DNA of 64,000 bases from Sycobia sp. Sy_11 (taxonomy: Eukaryota; Arthropoda; Insecta; Hymenoptera; Epichrysomallidae), in assembly GCA_018907035.1 (NCBI GenBank), contig JACCIC010000038.1:162501-226500 (forward strand), in the 5' to 3' direction. Under the pieces are notes generated by a model that saw only the letters and a program-made list of their open reading frames with translations, ran no database searches and had not been told where the DNA came from. Positions 36,100 through 47,244 of this stretch are shown here, piece after piece. Position numbers and translations under genes: made by a program. Position 1 is the stretch's first letter. Each line of letters begins with the position of its first letter.

Positions 36100-36665
36100 C
36101 ATGTAGAAGTGAGTGAAAATATTTCTGAGAGTGGAGCTAACCATAAGAAAGAAAAAAATCGGATGAGCGACTGTGAATACCGAAAACTTGCGCAGAAGTG
36201 CACAAATAAAAAATTGTACAATAACTTGTGCCCAAATCACTGTAAGTATGGCCGAATGTTATATTCAGAAAGAGAGAGAGAGAGAGAGAATGAAAGATTC
36301 ATGTCGACGTATCTACGAGTTAGGTAGGAATGTGAGTGGGACAAGTATGGGAACGCAAGTAATGAATCTTACGCGAAAATATATATACCTTATATGATGA
36401 AATATAATGAGTCCAGATGTTGGAGGGAGAGGAATAATGGGAATTGTTAGGGAAAGCAATGCCCCACTGTCGATGCGTCAAGGCAGAAGGGACTGAGTCA
36501 TTCAACTGAGCGAGTAAGGTAATTAATAAATTGATACTGCGTGATCGTACGCATGCCCTTGTGCGTACAGTGGTCAATTAGGTATATAATGTGGAAGTAA
36601 ATAATTGCATCAGATTTCCAATATTATTCCTATACATTTTCTTTCTAAATAATTGCGCTTAATAT
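36100..36665 (+). repeat. Putative 3' LTR of the decayed gypsy
   Basis: It shares a (GA)n block, the ACGAGTTAGGTAGGAATGTGAG block and CCAATATTATTCCTATACATTTTC with 33377-33560. It is longer than the 5' copy. It is immediately followed by an (AC)n microsatellite. Confidence 0.5.
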
Positions 36666-36669
36666 AATT

Positions 36670-36673
<4 letters not shown>

Positions 36674-36741
<68 letters not shown>
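36674..36741. repeat. (AC)n microsatellite ending in ATATAT
   Basis: About 63 bp of AC dinucleotides; the + strand then reads ATATAT before the GC-rich segment begins. Confidence 0.95.
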
Positions 36742-36742
<1 letters not shown>

Positions 36743-39700
36743 TGTGACGAGAGTCACAAGGCGCCGCGCCGACTTGTCCAGAAAAAGATGACGCGCGCGC
36801 CATCCCACGAAGAAGGAATCCTTAAGGCGCTCGCGCACGCCATCCCGCCTTGTGCTCGGCACGGTCCCTTCCCTTTACGTTCCCGCGCCCGAGCCAAGAA
36901 TCTATTTGAATCAAGAAAGGAATTTCGAATTTTGTTTATCAAAAATTTTCAATAAGCTGTATATAATTTAAGTACAATATTTTTATTTCATTATTTCATC
37001 CATACGTTTTTTTTTGTCATTACTTATGATACTACTAAATACATACGTCTTAAAATAATGAAGCATAATTATACTCATGATTTATTTGAATTAATGATAC
37101 TTTATTATTTTGCAAACCGATTATAAAAAAAATACTTTGAAATAACAATATCTTTGAAGGATAAGTATATTAGAAATCGCTCGTTGCTTATTTTTAACAA
37201 GCGACTTATAACATAGTCTACAATTTTAGAGACTAAATAATTATTGCTGATTGGCATTCACCAGATGAAGGTATTTATTTCTAATTAAGAATACACGTGT
37301 ATTTTATGAATCCTTCGTACTAGAGAAACAATGTATAAACATTTTTAATCAACAACACAATCGATGTATCTTTCAAAAAAAAATTTTCTTGCGAAAAATA
37401 AGTTGCCTTACTCTGTCGCTTTTGAGTTACTTTATAAGAGAGTCTATAGAATGTCATAGACTTACTATTGTCGCGTCATTTGCTGCTCTCGTGGAAAAAA
37501 AAATTCAAAATGACCTAAAATACTTTTTTTTTATATGGCGTACACTGTTAGTCTACTTAGCCGTACTTATGTTAATTATGCAGATTAGGAAAAGAAAATG
37601 GCAGACTATGCCTTGTTATTGTATTTCTAAATGTCTTTTAGAGCCAATAATTTTAGCACTATCTAAAATGGAATTGTAAAATATTAATTCTAAATGAACA
37701 TAGAAATCTTTCTCACTGAAATACAGGCTTATTTTTTTTTTTCTACGTAAAAAGCAAACACTTGTATGGTACTAAAACTTGTATTATTTAATATCTGATT
37801 TTTTTTTACATATTTGAGATTTGTTAATAATATTTCAATGGAAAAAGCACCTCGATGAATCTTATGTGGTATATTTCAATAGATAATAATTCAATGTTTA
37901 ATGGTAGAACGCAAGCTAACTGAATTTCGTGTCCAACATGAAATATGGAATTATGAATACTTTGTAGAAAATTATTATAAATATTTAATGAAATTATAAG
38001 AATGAAGTCCAGTACGCTATTTATAGATATTATCTGTAATAATTAATATACATGCTGAAAAATAATGATTATATGATCTAACTAAATTACGATATCTATA
38101 CTATTATAATTGATTTAGAATGAATATGAAATAATTATGAAGATAAAATTATTGTTCAAAACAAATCTATTACTATATATTTCTTTATGTCAAAGATAAT
38201 TAATTAAAATTATATCTATATAATATTAATATTTTATCTATACAATATCTTTATTCTAAGGGCTATATATTAACGCTAAAGGCATATATATTAAATTAAG
38301 AAATAAACAATTTAAATAAATAATTGTCAACCAACTATTCATAAGGTCAAAATACCTTTGAAAGATTTTTTTTTTGTGTTATACTAATGAAGAGCGTGTA
38401 TTAAACATTAAAGTATGGGGCAAGATTAATGGGCAAGACAATAAATTAATGGGCGCAAGCATCTATATATCGAACGTTTAAGTTATAAAATACTAGCTAA
38501 CTAACAAAAAAAAGATAATCACTAAAACAAAAAAATTTATTTTATTTTATATTATGGTTAAAGGAGTTCAACGTGATAATTGAATAAAAAAAAAGAGAAA
38601 ATTAATTTAGTTTAATATGTGATGTAGATTAAGTAATTAATGCGTTTCACTGGTATAAATTGTTATCGTATGTTAAGCGGATCGTAAGCGTCATTTATTT
38701 GTAAATTTTAAGCATATTCTTCGTAGTTAAAAAGTATAGGATTAAGATTTAATTTTAAGATCTATAAATGATTAAATTAATAGAATGTTGGTCTATGCAA
38801 GCAGCATTTTACATGTATTTGGGGAATAGCGAAAAAAAATGAATGATAGACTATAAATTTGCACAGAACAGCTGAGATCGAATCGATATGTAATAGGTAA
38901 AATCAAAAATCGATTCTATACTAGAAGTTACCTCAATTATTATTATAAATCCGTATCAGGCACGTTACGATCGCGGTCGGCCGCCGTCGGCCGTTCACCG
39001 TATCTTCTCCCCCCGCTCCTGTATCCAATCCTTCTTCCCCGGCGAACGTAAGAGGCGAGGGACTCCGCTGTCGGCCACCGAGCAATGAGGTTATTGAGAA
39101 AGAAGGAGATAGAGAGGACGAGAGATAGCGAGTGTTGTGGACGTCGGAGAGAGGAGCCGTACGAAGAAAAGGGGCAGCGGAGGAAATTGAGAAAAGCAGA
39201 GAGAGAGAGAGTGGGTTTTATCGTAGTAGTCGGTTTCGAGTAAGGAGAAGGCAGCGAGACGGAGAGAGAGGCCGTGGAGCAGTCCGAGTGGAGTGAGTAC
39301 GGAAGAGTGAGCTGGAGAGACGGAGAGAGGTAGACAGCAGGAGGATCCAGGAGGACAGCAGGGCGGAGAGTCGAGAAGTGGAGACAGGAGGAGTTGGAAG
39401 AAGGGAAGAAAAAGGAAGGAGAATCGAGAAAGGGGGCCACGTAACTGCCGAGGATCACCGACCATCGCAGCGTGAGTAACCCCCACGGAGAGAGCGAGCC
39501 CACGGCCGTCAGCGAGTCTCTGCGCGTACGCGACAGCCCGAGCCTACTCCCTTCCCCTCCATAATTTTCCCGTACAGAATTCCCCAGGTCCGACGAGTGC
39601 GCCAGGTGGCGGATCGTGGTCGGAGCGCGGCGGGTACGCGGGCCCGGAGTAGGATAGGTGCGCGGTCGGAGTAAAGTGTATAGCGGGAAACTGGAGTAGC

Positions 39701-39896
39701 TGCCAATAAATTCGGAATAAGAAAAAATCGTCGCATAGCGAATAATTTTTTTTTCTCCCGAATTTCCCCTTTCCAGAGTGGCGGAACCTCCTCTGAATGT
39801 GTAGGTAATTATAGAGGAAGTAAAATTAATTTTTGTGTGTGCGCGAATAATTAGATCAGACGAAATTTTTTTTGTGTGTCGAAATTACGTCGCATC

Positions 39897-39899
<3 letters not shown>
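36743..39899 (+). other. Unclassified insertion-like unit with GC-rich ends
   Basis: It starts TGTGACGAGAGTCAC after ATATAT and ends GTCGCATCACA before a (TA)n tract, so TG...CA ends sit on both sides next to AT dinucleotides, as for an LTR unit. The first ~160 bp and the last ~950 bp (38945-39899) are GC-rich; the centre (36960-38940) is AT-rich without a gene. 39080-39430 is a strongly purine-rich strand. Open frames in the GC-rich part are long only because stops are rare; none shows a domain. Confidence 0.35.

Positions 39900-39900
<1 letters not shown>

Positions 39901-39934
<34 letters not shown>
39901..39934. repeat. (TA)n microsatellite
   Basis: Pure AT dinucleotide run between two GC-rich blocks. 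Confidence 0.95.
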
Positions 39935-39940
<6 letters not shown>

Positions 39941-41690
39941 CAACATACTTATGCGCGGTTACGTGTACTTACACGGTGGTTGTATGTTGCTACCCGGCTG
40001 CGCTGGACCTGAAATGGGGAAATGAGGAGATGCGAAATAACGTGAACAGGCGTGTAGATTTAATACGGATTTATTAACATACTACAATTCTGGTAATGGA
40101 ATATATATACATAGATAACTCAGCGCGCGCGGCGACGACCTTTTACAACCGGAGCGGATTTCGCGGGCGCGGGGAAATATCCAACGGCAGGGAGTGGGAT
40201 GGGGGATTAACGCGGTGCGTAGTTTCTAGCTGGCGGGGACGCGGAACGGCGGTACGACCATGCCACGCCTAGACTCAAGGATGCTTCATCTTCCACATGT
40301 AATAAAACAGAGGGTACTTGCCGGGACGACACTCCGCCGTTGCTTCCTCTCGTTCTTGATGGTCTTCACTTTCGTCCTTCCTTCCTTCCTTCCTTCTCTC
40401 TCTTTTACTGTAGCTCTCTTTATTTTTCAGATCGCTTCCTTCCTTCCTTCCTTCTTTCTCGCTCCGTTCTTGCGTGGGCGATCGCACGACGATCGAGCAG
40501 CTATAGAATTAGCACGCGGAAATATATTTAAGTATATGATCTGAATCACCGGGAGTTGGTGATCACCGCCGGGATAGGTGCTGGAGATGGAGATATTAGT
40601 TTTGCTGGAACTCTCTCTCTAGATTTTACGTGCTTTCACTTCGGTAGCTGGGCGGTGAAGATCTTCTTCTCCTCGTACTTCCTCCTTCTTCGCGATGGTC
40701 GCGCACTCTCACGGCTCGCGCTTCGCGCGTTGTCGCTGTCGCGCACGAACACTCGGTTTTCACCGAGAACGCGAGAACCGGCAAATTTAGCCGGTTACAA
40801 ACTCCCCCTTCCAAACCGACGTGTGAGGCGCACCCGTCCATGTTTCTGCGCCGGCTCTTACGGTGGAGGTCTTCGTGGAGATGGGGATAAGAACTTAGGT
40901 ATGGTAATGGTTATTTGGGGATCGGAATCACTCGGAATAAAAATAAAACTTTATGGGCTTCGCCTTGTAAAAAGAAAAAAAAATATAAACCTAAATTTGT
41001 ATGTGGCTGTAGAGGGTCTTGCCTAGTCGTCATCGCTCGGTATTGATTCTATATAATACTAAAGGGAATTCTTATTCTACTTAAAAAAAAGGAAATTCAT
41101 ACGCGCCATTTATAAAGTCCTTTCGGAGGTCATTTGCAGGTCATTTGTAGTACAGAAGCAACAACAATCATACGCGCCATTTATAGATTGATTCTGGGGC
41201 CATTTGTATAAAAACAGTCAGGAATGTCATTTAACAAAAGAAAATAGAACGCGCCATTTATATAATCTCTGGGGCCATTTATATTTATATTTGTAAATAC
41301 ATCTGCGCCATTTATATGTTCAATCGGCTAGGGTAAACAAACGAAAATGGGGAACAAAATTACATCTTTGGGTTCAATCTATAGACTAAAACTACTCCTA
41401 ACATCTAGGGAAAACAAAATTACAGCTAAAAGAATTGAAATGTCGCTATTTGTAGGTAACCTATAACCTCTATACTATACCTAATGCTAACGTCTACAGA
41501 AAATAATTAAAAAGTCGCCATTTATAAAGAATATTGAATGAACAGAAGTTGAAATTGCCGTTTGTACGGCCTTAATCCTAGTGGTACAAACTGACTGCTA
41601 ACCTATCTAATCGACGCTTCTATACGGGTGATCTTTATCAACTTATGGCTAATGACTTTTTGTTTGGTGTGGGGCTCGAACTGTCTGCCC
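39935..41690 (-). other. GC-rich non-coding region, probable 3' end/LTR of the minus-strand gypsy
   Basis: It lies downstream (minus strand) of the gypsy ORF3. Features seen: a minus-strand AATAAA near 40070, a (TTCC)n tract at about 40377-40462, and a ~75-bp tandem repeat with CGCGCCATTTATA cores at 41102-41316. No matching 5' LTR was found beyond 48.6 kb, so calling it an LTR is inference. Confidence 0.35.
41100..41318. repeat. Tandem ~55-77-bp repeat with GCGCCATTTATA cores
   Basis: The core CGCGCCATTTATA starts at 41102, 41173 and 41250; a variant TGCGCCATTTATA lies at 41304. Partner cores GGGGCCATTTGTA and GGGGCCATTTATA sit at about 41197 and 41271. A stray copy (GTCGCCATTTATA) lies near 41513. 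On the minus strand each core reads TATAAATGGCGC, that is, a TATA-like box next to GGCGC. Confidence 0.75.
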
Positions 41691-41691
41691 T

Positions 41692-44040
41692 CTATGACGG
41701 TGTCTTCTTCGTGTTGGTATTGTTCTGGAGCAATTCACGCTGCGCTGGTTTCTGGTATGATGTGATTGGCTGAAAATGAGATTGACATCTTTTAATGTAG
41801 CCTCTTAGCTGTTGATGGGCAGCGTTGGGGGACCCGGCAAGTAGCGCTCTGTTGGTGAGGAGCCAACGTGTGCTCTCTTTTTCTAGTGCTACTACCGTCC
41901 TCCAACCTTGCGCCATCGTCGTATTACCGCGCTCGCGTGTGCTCAGTTTTCTTACTCATCGGGGTTTCCCGTATCATGACCTACTTCGTCGAGATCTTGA
42001 TGCCTGAATAATGCACTGTATTGCTGGTGTCGCGGTATAGCGGACATGAAAGGGTAGCTGTGGTATTTGCTGGACTAGGGGGCTGAACGGTATCAGGGCC
42101 ATCTACTTCGTTATATATATTGACGCACCTGGCATGATGATCGTTACCGACTGTGCGTTCTGGCCGAACACTCCTGCTACCTCCTGCAGGGCCTGACCCA
42201 CAGTCTCTTGCGCCTTGGCTGGCGCGACTGTTGGCTTCTCATGGGTGTTTTTCGGCTCATTCTGATCACGTGCCTTATCTTCTTCTGCCGCGTTAATGGA
42301 CGTCTGCCGCGTCGTCTTCTCCACTTCACGTGGCGACTGTTCTAGGCTGTCGCCTACCCCCTCCCCCTTCTAAGACGAAGCAGCAGCGGGCGGTGTCACG
42401 TGGCAAAAGCTACACGTAAGCACGTCTTGTGTTCTACTGCCGCAGCGGTAGCAGAACTTGCTGCTTTGTGGCTTGGGGCAGTTGGAGTATCAGTGCCTGC
42501 TCTCACCGCAATTCCAACAACCATCCGGTATCCCGGCCTGCTGTTTTGTGAGCGGCCTGGCTGGATATGATGGATGTGGGCGCTTGGGGGGTGTGAAGTT
42601 TTCGGGAGGCGTAACTTTCAATGCCATTAGCGATAGGATACCCTGGGATCCTGTGGCAGAATTCTGCGTCGCCGTTTGCTGGGCAAGAGGCTCGCGAAGG
42701 CTGGCGGCGGGGCTAGGAGTTTGCGGTATCGCAAAAGGGTTGAACTTCTTTTTGGTGTTCAATCTCCAATCGTCATCGTGGCAAGGGGTTGATTTTTCTG
42801 GGCACGGACTGGATATTGGGAACTTATTACCGGCGCAGACGCCTTCTTCATAGGGACCAAGGCTCTCTTTATATATCGTCGGGATTAGTATTTTACCTTG
42901 CCCATCTATGTCTTTGTTTTCCGGGTATGTGGCGCGTTTGCTGCGTTTGCCGAATTTTTGCGTTCCAACTGAGCGCATAAATGCGCATCGATCGCCACGG
43001 TACAGGCGTACGTCGCCGTCCTCTGGAGTACTAACATACACTATGAGTTCTGGTCTTCCGACTTTCGTTGGTCGCCTGTTTTCTTTTTTTCTATGGAATC
43101 TCGGCCCTGGCCGGTACGGTAAGGGGCTAATAGATTGAATCTGACGCCTCGATTTATACGAGATGGCGTCTTCCGGGGTTCTGTGGACCACTATTCGTCT
43201 GCGGGATGCTTCTAGTGGTCCTGTCCTGTGCGATGTATCGCTGTCGGACTTATACCCTACTGCGATCGTATCGCCCAAGTCCTCGTACCACCCGGAAAAT
43301 GGATTATAAATCCAGTCCGTTTCCTTCTCTTTTGTAGTTTTCTGTCTTTGAGGACAATGACCTTCGACTTGTTCGTTATTATCCCCTTCTAGTGTTGATG
43401 TTGTTGCATCTTTGACCTGTTCAAGGTTCTCGCTTCCCTGCGCTCGCGTTGGCTCGCGTCCGATGTCTCTGCGATGGTGTCATAGTTTTCTGTCTTTGCG
43501 GACTGTCCAATTCCATCTTTTCTACATGCTCGTTTTGAGCTAACTCCTTTATTCCTTCGTCTGATGTTACTGCGGTAGTTTTACGTCTTTCCGGACGCTC
43601 GCTCTCTATAGGCAGGGATTCTCCTATCTCTTCTTCACTGGTGGGGGTAGGGGTTGGCTGGTGGAATATTATTGGATCAAAGCGTGAGGGGATGCTCGTG
43701 TCTAATAGCGAAAGCGTTCGTTAATCGCTCTAGACGATTTCTCTTCCCCGATGTCTATTTCTTGGGTTGAGTCCTGGCTGAACTCTATTAGGTTCTCCGG
43801 CTCGTTTATGTCGTCCAGGGCTTGGGCGACTTGACCCAGGTCTAAGGATTGACCTTGGTTGTCGCGGTCGTATTGATGCCCCTGCGTCTTTGGACTGGCC
43901 GTTTGCGGGGCTAGGGGTATCGTTGCGTTGTCGGGTGTTAAACCCGTTAGATTGGGGGTAAGTGCGTCCCCTGGTCGACGTGGTGGCTTGGTCAACGTGG
44001 ACCGGCGAAGCCCTCTGCCTCGTCTAACGTATCGTAGCAT
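41692..44040 (-). pseudogene. Gypsy ORF3, gag-like with second double zinc knuckle
   Basis: This follows integrase on the minus strand, in the position where env would be expected. Part one (43702-44040) is Pro/Asp-rich with an Arg-rich start (MLRYVRRGRGLRRSTL). Part two (42490-43278) is basic and Pro-rich and ends in CWNCGESRH; a TGA follows, and the next codons give YSNCP and then CYRCGSRTQDVLTCSFCH, so the first CCHC knuckle is broken by a single stop. Further downstream frames (42103-42324, 41692-41916) extend it. The order of two knuckles mirrors that of the gag ORF at 47.3 kb. There is no signal peptide or membrane segment, so it is not an envelope gene. Confidence 0.6.
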
Positions 44041-45233
44041 CTTCTTTTCTGCTGGCGTTATCTGTTGGGAAAAGAGAAGGTTTATTAGGGGGGTAATACT
44101 TTTTTATGTTCGAGACATGTACTTTGGTTTTCTTCCTGTCGTCCAAGCCTTCTAACTCGAAGATGACAGGGGATATTTTCCTCACGATTCGGCATGGTGC
44201 GACAAATTTAGGCGCCAGTTTGGCCGCAAATTTATCTGGCCCCGAAGACAAGACGTGTTTTCGTCTACAAACCATCTCGTTTCCCTCAAACGATACTTCT
44301 CGTCTATGTTTATTGTAATAGTGCGCCTGCTTGTTGCTGACTGCACAAAGGTTCTTCCTGACTAGTTCGTGAATGATAGGTAATCTCTTTACTCGAACTA
44401 GCCAGTCAGCTGTTGTTAGTGGCTTACGTGGTTGATTGTTTAGGCAGATATTTTTATACGTGGGCATTTCTCTTGTATTTCTACCGAAGCTCAAGATGGC
44501 TGGCGAAGCCTGCGTGCTCGCATGCGCTGATGTATTCATGGCGAATACTCCGGCAGGTGTATGTCCCAGTCTTTGTGATCCTCTTTTAGGAAGATGGAAA
44601 TCATACCCTTAAAGGTGCGGTTTACCCGCTCTACCAGATTCGCTTCTGCATGGTATGGCGCTATGAGCTGATGTATTATCCCAAGTTCGTTGAGCCGTTG
44701 TCTTACTAATTTATTGGCGAACTCGGTGCCATGGTCTGAAATTAGGAACTTGGGGCAGCCCCATTTAAATATAACGAGCTTTTCTAGTGCTTTTAGTATC
44801 GCTTGGCCCATTGCCTTGGCAGTGGCCGAAATTCTACGTATTTAGTGAAAAGGTCCTCGAAGATTAGCAGGTAACGGTTTTGAGCTTTACTGGCGGGGAC
44901 TGGGTCCATTATGTCAGTAGCCACGCTTGTCCATGGTCCTTCAATATTTCTGTGCTTTATTAGGCCAGCAGGTGCCCTCTGGGAAACCTTGTATATCTGA
45001 CACTCTGGGCATTGTTTTACGTAACTATAGACGTCTCGTCTCATTCCTGGCCAGTAATAATCTCGGAAGACCTTTCGTAGCGTCTTCTCAACACCGAAAT
45101 GTCCGGATGTCGGGGTGCTATGACACTCGAACATGATTCGTTCCCGGTGTTTAGAAGAAAATTTTCCAATTGTCTTCTTCGGGACATAGACTGTCCGAGT
45201 AGACTTTCGGGCGGTGTTTGAATAGGATTTCAT
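44024..45233 (-). pseudogene. Gypsy integrase
   Basis: N-terminal zinc-binding HHCC domain (HSTPTSGHFGVEKTLRK, CPECQIYK), then the catalytic core with the first Asp in VATDIMDPVPASKAQNRYLL, the second in ISDHGTEFANKL and the Glu in NLVERVNRTFKG. So D, D and E are all kept, but the frame is split between 44793-45233 and 44536-44811. The C-terminal part (44024-44539) ends with a GPY/F-like module (SPVIFELEGL, KVHVSNIKKYYP). It overlaps ORF3 by a few codons. Short frameshifts suggest moderate age. Confidence 0.85.
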
Positions 45234-46564
45234 TTCTAATGTACCAGTCAGGATGTTTTTCTGGGAATTCCTGTATCTCTTTCATTTTATTTACGTACCA
45301 ACAGTCTCGCTCCATAGCGGCGATGGTAGCTGTTGGTGATTTAACAGTGGTAGGTGGCCATGAGAGCGCATCTGGTACTTTGTGTAGTGCGCCTTTCCGA
45401 TGGACGATCGACATGTTGTAGGCTTGCGGCGCTGTGGCCCATCTCGCTGTCTGCCCGTGGGATTCATTAGGGTGTGTAGCCATTTCAGACTACTGTGATG
45501 TGTGATCACCGTGAATTCTTCTCCCAACAGGTAGCCTCTAAATTTTTCTACTGCCTAGAGTACCGCGAGACATTCTTTCTCGGTAACGGTGTAGTTGATC
45601 TCCGCCTTAGTCAGGACCCAGCTCGCGTAAGCGATAGGGTGCTCTTCGTTCTCCGTGTCTTGACTAAGCATGGCACCGGGAGCGTAGTTACTGGCATCAG
45701 TCTGAAGTATGTAGGGCTTGCTCTGTATGGGGCGCACTAGCACGGGTGCTTGCGTTAGCAGTTGGTTAAATGCGTCTTCCTAGGGTTTATCCCAGTGCCA
45801 CCGCACGTTTTTTCGTAGAAGCTTACTGAGTGGTGCTTTTACGTCCGCTAAAGATTTTATAACGCGGGCATACCACCCAACAATGCCGAGAAAAGTTCTC
45901 AGCTGTTTGCTTCTTTTTCTCTGCTCATTTTTTATCGGCGCTGGATATTCCGTGACAGGCTTTAGCTTGTCGGCGTCCGTGCGCAATCCGTCTTTGTCTA
46001 CGATATAGCCCAGGTAACGTACTTCCGGGCAGCAGAACTCAGACTTATCCTTGTTGATTTTGAGCTGCTCGTTCGTGTCAGTGGCGATAATAATATCGTC
46101 CATGTAGACAAAGACGCTTGGTTGCGATTGCGGTCCGAACACGACGCCCATGCCGCGTTGGAAACTCGCTGGGGCACTGGTAAGCCCACTGCAAAAGGCA
46201 GTTATTTCCTTACTATCATCATCTAGAGGAATCTGGTGATACACCTGGCTCAAGTCAATCTTGGAAAGATAACCAGCGTGACACAGATTATCCAATAGGA
46301 CGTCCATGTGAGGAAGAGGATATGCATCCTTCTTCGTGACCTGGTTAACTGCCCTGAGTCAATACAGAAGCGGGTCTTGCCGTCCTTCTTCGACACGATC
46401 ACCGGACAACTGCTCCACGAACTCTCTGAAGGTTCGACGATTCCTTCGACGAGAAGCCTGTCGACTTCTGCGTGGACCTGCCTTAGTAGTTTTTTTGGTC
46501 TACGGCGGAGGCGCTGTTTGATTGGTCGATGGCCTTGCACATCTATGTGATGGGGGGGGGGCAT
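45151..46564 (-). pseudogene. Gypsy reverse transcriptase and RNase H
   Basis: The RT fingers start in the frame 46250-46564 (LLVEGIVEPSESSWSSCPVI, KKDGKTRFCID). The palm frame 45780-46307 has LSKIDLSQVYHQIPLD and the intact catalytic box VYMDDIIIATDT, followed by a short deletion and then VRYLGYIVDKDGLRTDADK. RNase H-like sequence follows in 45555-45743 (YILQTDASNYAPGAMLSQD, INYTVTEKECLAVL) and in two overlapping frames down to 45151 (EFTVITHHSSLKWLH, NMSIVHRKGALHKVPDALS). Three frameshifts and a stop after CLAVL separate the parts. Confidence 0.88.
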
Positions 46565-46603
46565 TTGTGCAAGTTTTAGGACCCCTGTCTGTTTTGGTAT
46601 TAG

Positions 46604-47244
46604 CTACTCCAGCAGCTGGTTCAGCTGTCGCCTTTGTCTCTGCTCTAATGTCGCTACTCCATTTACTGCTGCTAAGGCAGTGATAGCTTGGATTTCGTTG
46701 TTCGAGCTCGTCACAAAGTATCGCACTATTTTTCTAGGTGTTTGCCATGTCGCTTTGGCGAAATCAATTGTCATCTGTAGCTGGATTAGGATATCCATCC
46801 CAAGGATGATATCGTACGTCAGGGATGTCGACTCATCGAAATTTGCTGCTCGTCTATTTTTAGGGGTAGGTCTACTTGTCCGTCATTAGAGCAAATCTGG
46901 CCATCTGGCAGCTGCATGAAAGACACTATTGGTATGATTGCCGATTTTATGATGCGTGCTGGTCACGGTCCGATGTAGGACTTGCGCGCCCCGCCGGCTA
47001 TCATCGCCGGAAATATCTTGCCTGATAGTTCTATATTCAGGAAGAATCGATGTTCGTCTTCCTGAATTGGGGCTGCGTTTCGGGACTCAGTAACATCCGT
47101 GGCTACAATGGTCGTACCTTTTGTGCTAATCGTTTCGTCGTTTGTTCTGGGAGTCTCTTTGTATGAGGTGATGGGGTCGACTCCGGTAACCCTTTTCCTT
47201 ACGCATTTCCCTGGTTGTTCTTGTTTGGTCCGCAACGTGGACAA
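46604..47244 (-). pseudogene. Gypsy protease region
   Basis: The frame 46963-47244 contains FFLNIELSGKIFPAMIAGGARKSYIGP. In active retropepsins the centre reads D-T-G-A/S; here it reads A-G-G-A, so the catalytic aspartate is lost. A second piece (46604-46798) has MDILIQLQMTIDFAKATW, typical of the end of the protease domain. The two are separated by stops and a frameshift. Confidence 0.7.

Noticed and set aside
38943..39503. 186-residue minus-strand frame
   Set aside because: It lies in a GC-rich, purine-rich tract with overlapping open frames on the same strand; no domain, and composition follows the DNA bias.
40260..40544. Plus-strand frame with Pro/Ser/Phe-rich repeats
   Set aside because: Produced by the (TTCC)n tract; no independent support.
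41100..41318. CRISPR-like array
   Set aside because: Cores are only about 13 bp and the spacing is irregular, in an insect-type eukaryotic sequence; a tandem repeat explains it.
41692..44040. Envelope gene of an errantivirus-like element
   Set aside because: No signal peptide, membrane anchor or fusion-type motif is visible; zinc knuckles point to a gag-like protein.
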